From: Kosakonia arachidis
GTDB taxonomy: Bacteria > Pseudomonadota > Gammaproteobacteria > Enterobacterales > Enterobacteriaceae
Length of the DNA stretch: 64,000 bases
Assembly (NCBI RefSeq): GCF_900116535.1
Contig: NZ_FPAU01000002.1
Coordinates: 159,301-223,300, forward strand
Reading direction: 5' to 3'
The translations under genes and the position numbers were made by a program. The notes beneath the pieces are model-generated. The model saw only the letters and a list, made by a program, of their open reading frames with translations. It had not been told where the DNA came from and searched no databases. Shown here piece by piece: positions 27,793 to 37,263 of this stretch (position 1 is the first letter of the stretch; every line of letters starts with the position of its first letter).

Positions 27793-30288
27793 TTATGTTT
27801 TCATGCAGAATTTTTTCAATATATTGTTATTTAAGAAAAATGCGACGGGTAAAACGGCTATGGCTGCAATGATGGCGATGAGTATCTGGGGAAAAGTGGG
27901 AGGGGAAAACCCGAACAGAGTTGAAACCCATGGGATTTCTATGATTGCTGATAGCATGGCTAATGTTCCTGCGCCAATCCACAGGGTGATGGCGGGGACC
28001 TGAAGAAAAAGAGTTCTCCATGTTGCATTTTCATCACGGCAGGCGAAAATCAAAAGAAGGTTGGTAATAACAAGAGCAATAAATGCCAGCGTTCTTGCCT
28101 GCTCGATAGTATCACCGGCTGAAAGACTTAAGTAATACAGCAGGAACACTGCGATTGTGACAACGCCACCAAGAAGCAGACTCTGTACAATATTGTAACC
28201 CGAGATCAGTTTTTCTTTCGCCGGGCGTGGTTTGTCCGTCATCAGTGTCGTTCCTCCTCGCTCTGCTTCAAATACAACAGAGCAAGCTGGGTCAATAACC
28301 AGTTCCAGGAATGCAATATGGACAGGAGCAAGTAATAAGGGGTGCCCGAATAAAACAGGGGCAACGGATAAACCAATAATGGGTATATGGACTGCCAGAG
28401 TGTAAACCATTGCTTGTCTGAGGTTTGAGTAGATCCGTCTTCCCAGATGTATAGCATCGATGATAGAAGTAAAACTGTCCTCCAGTAACACAAGCGATGC
28501 AGCTTCTCTTGCCACATCGGTACCTCGTTTACCCATAGCGATGCCTATATGGGCCGCTTTTAATGCCGGAGCATCGTTCACACCATCTCCTGTCATTGCC
28601 ACAACTTCACCCTGAGCTTTTAGCGCTTCAACAATTGACAATTTCTGTTGAGGAGTCACCCGAGCAAAGACGTTCGCTGAAAGCTGATTTTCCCATGTCC
28701 CGGGCAATAAGAGATCTGCGCCCGTGATTATGGCTTCAGAATCAATTCCAGCCTGTGCAGCGATTGAGCCAGCGGTGCCGGGATGGTCTCCTGTCATCAT
28801 GATGACCCTAATCCCGGCCTGGTGACATCGGGCAATTGCGGCGAAAATTTCTGGGCGCAGCGGGTCTATGAATCCGATCAAACCAACAAATTCAAAATTA
28901 AAATCCTGCTGCCGCTCAGGCCAGGGTTGTGAGGCATCATGTGTTGTCCGGGCCACGCCCAGTACACGTAAACCTTTTTTAGTCAGTTGTTCTGCTTTGC
29001 TAAGTATAGCGATGCGTTTCTCGTCAGGAATGCGGCACAATGATGCAATTGCCTCAGGTGCTCCTTTAGAAGCAACACAATCCTGTGTAGCGTCGCCAGA
29101 TCGCCACACATGGGTCATGGCAAACAGCTCTGATGATAATTCATACTCTTTAACCAGAGACCATGTTGGGTGTAAGTATTCGCAACTGTTGAGGAAAGTG
29201 GCTGCAATTTTATGAACCGCTTTCTCCATAGGATCATGAGGCGATATTTCGCAGGCGAGAACCGAATATTCAAGGATCTGATAAAAATTATCTGGCAGGG
29301 ATTGGCTATCATCTTCCTCCAGGAACATAAGATCCTGCTCTGTGACCAGAGCTGAAACAATCATGTTGTTCTGTGTCAACGTGCCAGTCTTGTCAACACA
29401 AAGAATGGTTGTTTCCCCCAGTGTCTCTATCGCATTGAGGTGTCGGGTTAATACCCCATGAGCGGCAATTCTCCTGGCCCCCATAGCCAGAAATATAATC
29501 ATGATAACCGGGAATTCCTGCGGCAGTATTCCCATCGCCAGAGTTATACCGGCAAGAAGAGCATTTTGCCATCCACTGTTTAAAATCCAGTATCCCCCTG
29601 AAAGAAGTGCACAAAGAGCTATCCCGATATAAGCCAGACGGCGAGTCAGTCGCCCAATTTCATCCTGAAGAGGCGATTTTTTGGTAATAATATTTTGTAG
29701 CGATTTGCCAATACGTCCCAGTTCAGTATTGCTACCAACAGCGGTAACTTGTATTAATCCTTGACCTCTGGCTACCATGGTTCCTGCAAAAAGTCGGGCC
29801 GGTAAATATTTGGAAACAGCCTCTGACTCACCGGTTAGCATTGACTCATCGGTTGCCAGCTCATGCGCCTGCAGGAGTAAACCATCAGCCGGTATCCGCT
29901 CCCCTTCAGATATAATGACAATATCATCACGAACGACATCTTTGCCTGGAACAGAAGAGATCTTGCTGTCGCGAATAACCAGCGCTCGTGGATTGGACAG
30001 ATCTTTTAATACCTCCAGCGCCTTTTCAGTTCTACGCTCCTGAAGAATAGTTACTGACATAATGATCACAACAAAACCCAGGAGGATTAGCGCCTCATGA
30101 GGATCACCCATTGCCAGATAGATTGCGCCTGCGCCAATAAGCAGCATAAACATTGGTTCACGACAGACATCACAGGCAATCACCCAAAATGTCCGGCGTT
30201 GGCTTACGTTCAGCTCATTCAGCCCATCTTCCTGCTGGCGATGTTCGACCTCTGACATCGTCAGCCCTTTAGGCAGCGCTTTATCCAT
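27793..30288 (-). CDS. Cation-transporting P-type ATPase (P2-like)
   Basis: 831 residues. It has an N-terminal cation-ATPase domain, the actuator TGES (152-155), the phosphorylated Asp299 in DKTGTLT, MTGDHPGTA, the hinge TGDGVNDAPALKAAHIG, and C-terminal membrane helices. The fourth membrane segment reads GILPQEFPV, where Ca2+ pumps of this group usually have PEGLP, so the ion bound may differ. There is no heavy-metal CxxC domain. Substrate remains unassigned (Ca, Mn or Mg class by similarity). It lies 176 bases downstream of a CDF gene in the same direction, hinting at joint metal homeostasis. Confidence 0.9.
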   Translation of the reverse strand: MDKALPKGLTMSEVEHRQQEDGLNELNVSQRRTFWVIACDVCREPMFMLLIGAGAIYLAMGDPHEALILLGFVVIIMSVTILQERRTEKALEVLKDLSNPRALVIRDSKISSVPGKDVVRDDIVIISEGERIPADGLLLQAHELATDESMLTGESEAVSKYLPARLFAGTMVARGQGLIQVTAVGSNTELGRIGKSLQNIITKKSPLQDEIGRLTRRLAYIGIALCALLSGGYWILNSGWQNALLAGITLAMGILPQEFPVIMIIFLAMGARRIAAHGVLTRHLNAIETLGETTILCVDKTGTLTQNNMIVSALVTEQDLMFLEEDDSQSLPDNFYQILEYSVLACEISPHDPMEKAVHKIAATFLNSCEYLHPTWSLVKEYELSSELFAMTHVWRSGDATQDCVASKGAPEAIASLCRIPDEKRIAILSKAEQLTKKGLRVLGVARTTHDASQPWPERQQDFNFEFVGLIGFIDPLRPEIFAAIARCHQAGIRVIMMTGDHPGTAGSIAAQAGIDSEAIITGADLLLPGTWENQLSANVFARVTPQQKLSIVEALKAQGEVVAMTGDGVNDAPALKAAHIGIAMGKRGTDVAREAASLVLLEDSFTSIIDAIHLGRRIYSNLRQAMVYTLAVHIPIIGLSVAPVLFGHPLLLAPVHIAFLELVIDPACSVVFEAERGGTTLMTDKPRPAKEKLISGYNIVQSLLLGGVVTIAVFLLYYLSLSAGDTIEQARTLAFIALVITNLLLIFACRDENATWRTLFLQVPAITLWIGAGTLAMLSAIIEIPWVSTLFGFSPPTFPQILIAIIAAIAVLPVAFFLNNNILKKFCMKT

Positions 30289-30464
30289 ATCTCTGAACCT
30301 CTGCTCAATGTATGCTTATTGAGTGACTCTCTCGCCATCATAAATATGATGGATTGTTGCCTGTTCTTTCCATTTATACATCAATAAATATAGCCACACG
30401 TATGCTGAGAGGGCGAAGCATGTGACTCATTCTTATTCAAAAAATACGCTTTCGAGTAATATTT

Positions 30465-31397
30465 TTATTTATTCTGACCATTGTCACTGTATGGATCTAT
30501 GTGTGTCATTACATTTAACACATTAAATTTTTCTAACACTGCCTTTCTGGCGTTAACAGCTATGTTATGGCCTTCTCTAACAGAGAGATCACCATTAACT
30601 TCCAAATGCACGTCAACAATAACTGAATCGGCCATTTTTCTTGTTTTTAAATTATGTATGCCAAGCACCCCATTAGTTTCCAGTAGGGTTAGCCTTATTT
30701 TATCTTCTGTTTCAGCATCAGCGGCTCTGTCCATCAGGTCATGCAGAGCATCGGCTAAGAATGAATATCCCATCTTAGTAATAATAAGACCAACGATTAA
30801 TGCTGCGATCGGATCAAGAAGTTTGAATCCTGAAATATTTCCAATGATACCTAAGGCCACAACGAGCGAGGATGCTGCATCAGAGCGAGCATGCCACGCA
30901 TTCGCTATCAGCATGCTTGATTTTACGCGCGTGGCTACGGATAACATGTAGCGGAAAAGTAACTCTTTAAAAGCAATGGCAATTAAAGCAATCCAGAGGG
31001 CAGAGATATGGACCTGTGGAATGGTATCCGGGGCATGGATTTTATTGGCTGATGACCATAGCATTCCAATACCAACCACCATCAAAAGAGCACCAAGTAT
31101 CAATGATGCTCCATTTTCATATCTGTGGTGTCCATAATGATGATCTTCGTCTGGCTCTTTCTTGCTTTTTTGATTTGCGATCAGCACGACAAAATCTGCA
31201 ATCAAATCTGAGAGTGAATGTATACCATCAGCAATCAACCCCTGCGAGCCGGAAAAAATACCTGTAACAACCTGAATCAATGTCAACAGGCAGTTAACGA
31301 CTACACTAACCCAGGTGCTTTTTCTCGCAGCCTGAAAACGTTCATGCGAGTCATTATCATGCTCATCATTAACGTTAATGAAATTATTATCTGCCAT
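30465..31397 (-). CDS. CDF-family divalent cation efflux transporter
   Basis: 310 residues. About six membrane segments, with HxxxD metal sites in the second and fifth (DGIHSLSDLIAD, His60/Asp64; NAWHARSDAASS), a His-rich loop (HHYGHHRYE, 86-94) and a cytoplasmic C-terminal domain (~220-300, IDPYSDNG at the end). It most likely exports Zn, Fe or Mn in exchange for protons, similar to MamM-type CDFs. Located directly upstream of the P-type ATPase in the same direction. Confidence 0.9.
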   Translation of the reverse strand: MADNNFINVNDEHDNDSHERFQAARKSTWVSVVVNCLLTLIQVVTGIFSGSQGLIADGIHSLSDLIADFVVLIANQKSKKEPDEDHHYGHHRYENGASLILGALLMVVGIGMLWSSANKIHAPDTIPQVHISALWIALIAIAFKELLFRYMLSVATRVKSSMLIANAWHARSDAASSLVVALGIIGNISGFKLLDPIAALIVGLIITKMGYSFLADALHDLMDRAADAETEDKIRLTLLETNGVLGIHNLKTRKMADSVIVDVHLEVNGDLSVREGHNIAVNARKAVLEKFNVLNVMTHIDPYSDNGQNK

Positions 31398-31619
31398 TTA
31401 CTGCTCCTGCTGATCGTAGCTAAAAATATTCACATCGTGTACATGTCATTTATCATAAGCAGGAGGATTAAATACCTTTTATTAAAGATGAGCAAGTTTT
31501 GACTATGATTATTTTTTCATGTTCAACTTAGCCATTGCTATATTATGGGGCCTTCATTTTATTATTTTTAACGAAAGAATTGTCAGGCATGGATTTATGC
31601 CCAGCTCCTCATTGCCTCT
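31398..31619. other. Intergenic region upstream of the CDF gene
   Basis: A+T-rich; holds the CDF promoter region. No gene seen before the transposase remnant begins. Confidence 0.4.
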
Positions 31620-32095
31620 GGCTACAGCTGGAGCGCAGAACCCAATCCGATCGGTTGATTTCATGCATGATGCTCAGATTTGTCGTCGCCGTTTTCGAAC
31701 ATTTAGCGTTATTGATAACTTTAATCGTGAGGCGTTGTCGATCGAGCCAGACCTGAACCTGCCGGCCCAGCGAGTGGCCCGGACACTTGACAGGATCGCA
31801 GCAAACCGGGGATATCCGGCCATGATTTGCATGAACAATGGTACGGAATGTATCTCTCTGACGCTGGCCGAATGATCAGAAAAACATGGGGTGGAGCCTG
31901 AGTTTATCAGGCCAGGCAAACCGACTCAGAATGCTTTCTTCGAACGCTTTAATCGAATATACGGTACTGAAATATTCAATTTTTATTTATTCAGGACTCT
32001 GAATGAAGTGCGGGCAATAACGAAAATATGATTGTTGGAATATAACTGCAAACGTCCACATGAATCACTCAATAATCGGACACCGGAATAATATC
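31620..32095 (+). pseudogene. IS3-family transposase (OrfB, rve domain) remnant
   Basis: The C-terminal integrase half of an IS3-family transposase. Segments read SVDFMHDAQICRRRFRTFSV, IDNFNREALSIEPDLNLPAQ, KHGVEPEFIRPGKPTQNAFF and YNCKRPHESLNNRTPE. The frame is broken by at least two stops (after SLTLAE near 31875, and ITKI near 32027), and the final PE is followed by TAA. No intact terminal repeats were found. It marks an old insertion at the edge of the metal-transport genes. Confidence 0.85.
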
Positions 32096-32230
32096 ATATA
32101 AAACACCATTTAGACAGATCTCAAAAAGTTCATAAACCTAAAATGGGTATGCTTACAGCCACTCACCATATATGGGTCATGCGCAACGCCATTTTAGTAT
32201 AAAATTCGTATAGCTTGCCATATACATTTA

Positions 32231-32263
32231 TGTACATAACCTTTATATATAAGGTTATGTACA
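32231..32263. repeat. 33-bp near-perfect palindrome
   Basis: TGTACATAACCTT and AAGGTTATGTACA are perfect 13-bp inverted arms around TATATAT. It lies in a gene-free A+T-rich stretch between the transposase remnant and a LuxR-type gene. It could be a regulator site, a transcript stem or a mobile-element end; no tract of T follows. Confidence 0.7.
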
Positions 32264-32348
32264 ATAAAGTACACTCTTTGCAATACATTTAAACATGCAT
32301 TTAAAATGAACTTAAGTTTAAAAGACAGGGCCAGCAATGAATCTCGTG

Positions 32349-32489
32349 TTATTTTTTTACTTTCTTTTTTTTACTTTCTTTTTTATCTACCCCAATCGTC
32401 CTTGAACTCATTAACTTAATGTGCCGGTAGAAAGAAAAAGATATGATAACTATTAAAAAAATAATTATCAATACATAGATTAAAAGCAT
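32349..32489 (-). CDS. Candidate small single-pass membrane protein with lysine-rich tail
   Basis: 46 codons. It starts MLLIYVLIIIFLIVIISFSF, a clear membrane helix, and ends in a very basic tail (DKKESKKKKVKK). A good ribosome site (AGTAGGTG, 4 bases before ATG 32489) supports translation. The tail is encoded by an A-rich run, so chance cannot be excluded. No family is recognised. The rest of 32096-32766 contains the 33-bp palindrome and no other gene I can support. Confidence 0.5.
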   Translation of the reverse strand: MLLIYVLIIIFLIVIISFSFYRHIKLMSSRTIGVDKKESKKKKVKK

Positions 32490-32769
32490 ATTACACCTAC
32501 TCTAAAAAAATCCATAAATAAAATCCAGGTGAAGTTAAAGCAGGCATGTATAATTTGTCAATAGACCTTATTAATTTAGGACTTACCTCATTTCACATAC
32601 AGCAACACATTGAGGAAAATCTCAAAATTCAATGAGTTACTGTAAAAAACATAATTTATACATAATTGTATATAACATTTTAAAAAAACATATCTCTCTA
32701 TTTATAGTTTTATTATTGCTGCCATTAATTAACTTATCGAATTATTACTACCACTACTGAGCAACTGTG

Positions 32770-33240
32770 ATGCTAAGAGACATAAATATTGTTATTAAAA
32801 ACTACAATTGTAAATACTTTGAAACGGGTATCTATACCCTCATTGATAGAATCTACAATAAATTTAAACTGCAAAGTGAGTATATTGACAAAGTTCATGG
32901 CTTTAATGTTATTTTCACACAGGGACATTTTAATCCTTTCCGCATTAGAAACAAAAATGTAATTATAATGCCGGTAACCGTTGACATTCAAACAGTAGAA
33001 CTTTTGTTCAGGAACTTACGTGAAGGGAGCCCGATCGATTTGAAAGAAGTATCACTGAGCAACTGTGAGAGGAAAATTTTAGTTCTTTTCATTCTTGGAA
33101 AAAAAGATGATGAAATCTCCGCCACCCTTTCCATTAACATAAAAACAGTTTCATCACATAAAACTAATATTAAAAATAAAATTTCAGCAAACACACGCAT
33201 TGATTTATTTTATGCTTTTAATGAGTTTTTTGATCATTAA
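32770..33240 (+). CDS. LuxR-type helix-turn-helix regulator
   Basis: 156 residues from ATG 32770 (GTG 32767 is an alternative). The C-terminal ~60 residues form a LuxR/FixJ-type HTH: LSNCERKILVLFILGKKDDE, then NIKTVSSHKTNIKNKI. The N-terminal ~90 residues lack the phospho-acceptor pattern of response regulators and match no sensor domain I know; CsgD or BglJ/RcsB-like helpers are similar in build. Very A+T-rich codon use points to horizontal origin. Confidence 0.75.
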   Translation: MLRDINIVIKNYNCKYFETGIYTLIDRIYNKFKLQSEYIDKVHGFNVIFTQGHFNPFRIRNKNVIIMPVTVDIQTVELLFRNLREGSPIDLKEVSLSNCERKILVLFILGKKDDEISATLSINIKTVSSHKTNIKNKISANTRIDLFYAFNEFFDH

Positions 33241-33818
33241 TCATGATGTGTTTGGAAAATGATATGATTAGAGAACTAACGCTGTTGTAAAACCCCCGGC
33301 GAAGATAAGACATTGTGCTACCTTCGCCGAATCAGAACTGCGCTACACGGATATTTACTCACGAAAATCTGTCCCCCCCCCCATAATCGTTCAATCCGCT
33401 TTTAGCGGTTTTCTGCCATACAGATGACATTACTTTTAAAGCAAATACCGGTTTCTCATTCATCGCTGTCCTCTGTACTGTTAGGTCAGCTGAGTGCCAG
33501 AAGTTAATGTAGCTAACGAAATGCTAATAAATAACAGCCGTCACTTTATTGTCCACTGGATTGATTCTTACCCTACATATAGTAGAACGAAGAAAAAACG
33601 CAGTGGGAATAGAAAATCCAGGTTTTCTATAGTTAAACAGGCTTTCCATAGGTGAGCATGTCATTCGCAATAGGAGTTATACTCAGGCACCTGGTGCCAG
33701 AAATGTACATGAAAAATGCCTTAAAACACTAAATTTACGACCTCAATCGTGTTCCAGGACGCCCGGATACTGAACCTGATATATACAAGTTGCACAATTC
33801 ATCTCTACAGGATTATTT
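33241..33818. other. Intergenic region with stem-loop and poly-C tract
   Basis: No gene seen. A hairpin CGGCGAAG...CTTCGCCG (33297-33329) may end the LuxR-type transcript. A run of ten C sits at 33373-33382. The last 60 bases hold the upstream region of the hydrolase gene. Confidence 0.45.
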
Positions 33819-34874
33819 ATGATGTGCATACGCGTTTTTTGTTTATTGTCTGTGTTCCTTTACTGCATACAAGTGCAAGCATCTCCAGGCTTTCGTCAGG
33901 TAACGTTATCAGACCCAAAGTCCGAAACGCTAAAGGTGACGGTGTGGTACCCAGCCACTTCTGAGGGAAGACGAGTTGATATAGGAAGTAATCCCGCCTT
34001 CATTGGCGTTACGGTAAGCCCCGATGCGCCACCATTACCAGGCGTACATCCTCTCCTGGTTATTTCACACGGATACAACGGAAACTGGCGGAATCTGTCC
34101 TGGATTGCTGCAGCGATGGCTGCAGAAGGTTATATTGTTGCCGCCCCGGATCATCCAGGTACGACTACTTTTGATCAGAATCCAATAGATGCTAAAAAGT
34201 TGTGGCGACGTCCGCACGATATTTCTCGGGTTATTGATTTCGTCATAGATTCCCCCACACTTTTCGGGGCAACGGACAAGGGCCGAATTGCTGCTTTAGG
34301 GCATTCTCTTGGCGGATGGACAGTAATGTCGCTAGCGGGTGCGCGATTTAAACCCTCCCTGTTTATCCGCGATTGTCAAAACCATCCCAAAAGGGGTGAC
34401 TGCCGGTTAACAGATAAACTTGGCATCAATGAAACACTATCCCTGGAAAAAATATCCGCAAATAACAGGGATGCAAGGATCCGGGCTGTCGTCTCTCTTG
34501 ACCCAGGATTAGCACCGGGTTTTACACCTCAGAGTCTGAATGCTATTAACATTCCCGTCCTGATTTTAGCTGCACAGGCGGACAAATTGGCAGAATTACC
34601 CGCAGAACAAGAGTCTGGATACCTTGCTGCCGAAATGAATCCAAACAGGAGGCAATATGAGATCGTTGAAGGCGCGACACATTTTAGTTTCATGCAGCTT
34701 TGTAAACCCGGCGCTGAAAATATTCTAAATGAAGAATCTCCTGGCGACGATATTGTTTGCCAGGACGGCCCCCATGCTAAGAGATCGAATATTCATCAAA
34801 ATCTGATTCGTAAGATCAGTGCATTCCTGAATTCTGCGCTTGATTATGCTGCATCTTCTGTCGGAACACGGTAG
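33819..34874 (+). CDS. Exported alpha/beta hydrolase (PAF-acetylhydrolase/dienelactone-hydrolase-like)
   Basis: 351 residues. An N-terminal signal peptide (CLLSVFLYCIQVQA-SP, cleavage near 22) sends it to the periplasm. The nucleophile elbow GHSLGG lies near residue 162, an oxyanion-side HGYNGN near residue 86, and ATHFSF near the end supplies the catalytic His. Such proteins hydrolyse esters or lipids; the substrate is unknown. AGGA precedes ATG 33819. The last 59 bases overlap the 3' end of the convergent AraC-type gene, so the two transcripts are antisense to each other there. Confidence 0.85.
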   Translation: MMCIRVFCLLSVFLYCIQVQASPGFRQVTLSDPKSETLKVTVWYPATSEGRRVDIGSNPAFIGVTVSPDAPPLPGVHPLLVISHGYNGNWRNLSWIAAAMAAEGYIVAAPDHPGTTTFDQNPIDAKKLWRRPHDISRVIDFVIDSPTLFGATDKGRIAALGHSLGGWTVMSLAGARFKPSLFIRDCQNHPKRGDCRLTDKLGINETLSLEKISANNRDARIRAVVSLDPGLAPGFTPQSLNAINIPVLILAAQADKLAELPAEQESGYLAAEMNPNRRQYEIVEGATHFSFMQLCKPGAENILNEESPGDDIVCQDGPHAKRSNIHQNLIRKISAFLNSALDYAASSVGTR

Positions 34875-35853
34875 GTGACACGCCAGAAACTCGTAGAAAT
34901 TCACGATTAAAATTTGATTTAGTGGTGAATCCAGATTCCAACATTATATCTGTCACAGGCAAGGGGGTGTTTAACAACAGTTCCTTTGCCCATTCAATCC
35001 TGAAGCCATTGATCCACTGCGATACATTGCACTGGCTCGCGGTATTGACTGCGCCTGAAAGATGCCGTGCTGGTATGCCTGTTTTTCTGGCCAGAATACT
35101 CAGTGTTAGATCGGGATTAAGATAAATTTTTGTTTCACGAACTTGTTTCTCGAGTCTACTATAAATCCCCTCAAACTCTCCCGCGGGTACCACAATACTC
35201 TCGAGGGGAGTTTCTTCCTGATTATCATTTCCTGATACAGTTGTCCTTCCCGCACTGGCAATAGCTGCGGCGATAAGAGGAAGTAGTGTCATCTGGAAAA
35301 TAACAATCATACCCGGAGCCTGTTTTCCACCGGTAATGCTGAAGTCAAATGTAACCGCAAGATCTGTCAGGGCCGATATACACAGAAAGCAGCCTGCGAA
35401 AAAAGCCATTTTTACCGTATGTGTTGACTCTGCCAGCCGGTTCAGCGTGAAGTTACACTCCCCCTGCCATGCAATATGAAAGAGGCCATATCCGTATCCT
35501 GTAAAAATGATAAACAGGATGAAATCAATCGCTGCGGGCCAAACCATCCTGATCAATAATGCAAGGGTTGGGGGTAAAAGCAGCAATACCCAGCGACGCT
35601 GCTTACCGGTTTCAGTCATTGAGATGAAACTGTGCCATGCAAGAGGGGGCAGAAGTATTGCCAGGACGGATTGAATGTTCCTGAGCATGGCTGACTCGTA
35701 TTCCCACCGCAGAGTGCTTACAGAAAGAAGGACTGTGCAGGCAATAAGAAAACGAAGTGTCCCGCTGTGGCGATTTTTTTTAGGAAATAGCGCCATTACT
35801 ATTAGAATCAATAGCGCAAACACAGTAATAACAGGAAAGGGAACAGAAAACAT
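34816..35853 (-). CDS. Membrane-anchored AraC-family regulator
   Basis: 345 residues from ATG 35853, which places a membrane helix at the N-terminus; a longer frame from 36051 reads into the IS-remnant side and is doubtful. Residues ~1-225 contain about seven hydrophobic segments (VITVFALLILIVMALF, WVLLLLPPTLALLIRMVW, FILFIIFTGYGYGLF). The C-terminal ~100 residues are an AraC HTH (LTLSILARKTGIPARHLSGA, then SGVSPTVFRQKMQ). It likely senses a membrane or periplasmic signal and may control the overlapping hydrolase gene; that link is inference. Confidence 0.82.
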   Translation of the reverse strand: MFSVPFPVITVFALLILIVMALFPKKNRHSGTLRFLIACTVLLSVSTLRWEYESAMLRNIQSVLAILLPPLAWHSFISMTETGKQRRWVLLLLPPTLALLIRMVWPAAIDFILFIIFTGYGYGLFHIAWQGECNFTLNRLAESTHTVKMAFFAGCFLCISALTDLAVTFDFSITGGKQAPGMIVIFQMTLLPLIAAAIASAGRTTVSGNDNQEETPLESIVVPAGEFEGIYSRLEKQVRETKIYLNPDLTLSILARKTGIPARHLSGAVNTASQCNVSQWINGFRIEWAKELLLNTPLPVTDIMLESGFTTKSNFNREFLRVSGVSPTVFRQKMQHNQAQNSGMH

Positions 35854-36019
35854 AACCACAGTACCATCATAAAAATTTACGAGGAATATTTGCACACATG
35901 AAGGTAATCTGTCTCCTTCAACGTAATAAAACAGTATGACGTGATTTGTCTGTGGAAGGTTTATCTCATCTCTAACCCCCGAGCCTGTAAGTAATTCTGT
36001 GTAACTGTCCACTCTGTAA

Positions 36020-36565
36020 GTATCCCTGCAAAACGCCCGTAAACAGTACACACTCGGATTCCGCGATGAAGCCCTGAAACTGGCTGAACCGCGCCCGTGA
36101 ACTCAGCCTGTATGAATCGCAGCGCTACAACTGGTGGAGTAAACAGCAGCAACAGATGGCCTCCTCAGAGCACGAGAATGATGGCGCAACTGGCCTGCGA
36201 TGCGCGCCAGCTAGCGCTCTGGCGTCGTAAGCGACCGAAAAGGTTATTTTCACACCAACCGTGGTGGCCAGTACTGTTCAGCGGATTACCAGACCCTGCT
36301 GAAACGACATAATATGCATGACAGCATGATCGCAAAGGGCTGCTGCTACGATAATGCCTGTGTGGAAAGCTTCTTTCATTCTCTGAAGGTGGAGTGTATC
36401 CACGGAGAACGCTTTATCAGCCGGGAAATCATGAGGACGACGATATTAATTATATTGAGTGTAATTAATATCGCTGGCGGCGTCACAGTGACTGTGGTGG
36501 CCTCAGCCCGGAACGATGTGAAAACAAAAACCTCGCTTAGGACTGTGTCCACACTACGCGATTAG
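36020..36565 (+). pseudogene. IS3-family insertion sequence remnant
   Basis: Fragments of both IS3 frames. OrfA-like text: FRDEALKLAE, ELSLYESQRYNWWSKQQQQM. OrfB-like text: [17 protein letters not shown] after minor repair, then [20 protein letters not shown] and [18 protein letters not shown]. The middle of the element, including most of the catalytic domain, is deleted and the frame is broken, so it cannot transpose. It borders the low-G+C stretch on its right side. Confidence 0.85.
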
Positions 36566-36730
36566 GATCAGTCAACCAATTTACCTTTATATGGATGACC
36601 TGGTAAATATCATTGCATATTTTAGGTGGCAAATACTTATCAGACATAACAATAGAAGGAGCGCATAACATGCCCTCCTTCATTTATACCTGATTCAGTC
36701 CTCGAAGATAATTTTCAAGTTACGGATAAA
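36566..36730. other. Short A+T-rich spacer
   Basis: Nothing recognised between the IS remnant and the small ORF at 36731. Confidence 0.3.
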
Positions 36731-36973
36731 TTACTCGAGCTCAGCACCCTCTTTACCGAAGCAGAATTTGATATTTTTAGATGTATCTGGCGTAGTATTT
36801 TCATCCAGCCAGTCATCCCAGCTTTTGACAAATTTTTCTACTAATTTCACTGCCGCATCACGAGTCCATAAAGCTGACGAAAAAGTCAATTCCATGACTT
36901 TAACATCGACCTGAGTTTTGCATTTATCTTTAGGCGCACTTTTACCGGTATTGTGACTGCGTTCCATGAGCAT
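36731..36973 (-). CDS. Small hypothetical protein
   Basis: 80 codons from ATG 36973 (or Met3). The product is soluble and charged, containing VKVMELTFSSALWTRDAAVK and KSWDDWLDENTTPD, and ends KEGAELE. The frame is open for about 25 codons upstream without a start codon, and no ribosome site is visible, so it may be truncated at its 5' end. No family recognised. It occupies the place where arsB would be expected downstream of arsA. Confidence 0.35.
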   Translation of the reverse strand: MLMERSHNTGKSAPKDKCKTQVDVKVMELTFSSALWTRDAAVKLVEKFVKSWDDWLDENTTPDTSKNIKFCFGKEGAELE

Positions 36974-37263
36974 ATACGCTTGTTCAAGCTGAACGACAAT
37001 ATTATTATTCGCTGACTGAATGGAATTCTGTTCTTGATTTTCAACGTATTAGTTAAATCGTCATTGTATATAAAAAAGCAAACAGACAAAAATATCTTTT
37101 CAAGACAAACCGCTCATAATATATCAGGAGAAATATATAACTCAAAATATTCCCTGGAGATCAAACAAAACCTTGAATCAACACATTTCTGCAACGACAC
37201 CGTTGCTAATATAAATACATCCTCCAGACAGGGCAATTCTGCTGCCCTGTCTATGCAAAAAAA

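Noticed and set aside
32337-32405. 22-codon hydrophobic ORF (plus strand) as an annotated gene
   Set aside because: It arises from a poly-T tract and has no family match; kept only as part of a finding.
33373-33382. Run of ten C as a phase-variable tract
   Set aside because: It is not inside a gene and not placed between promoter elements of one; no evidence of switching.
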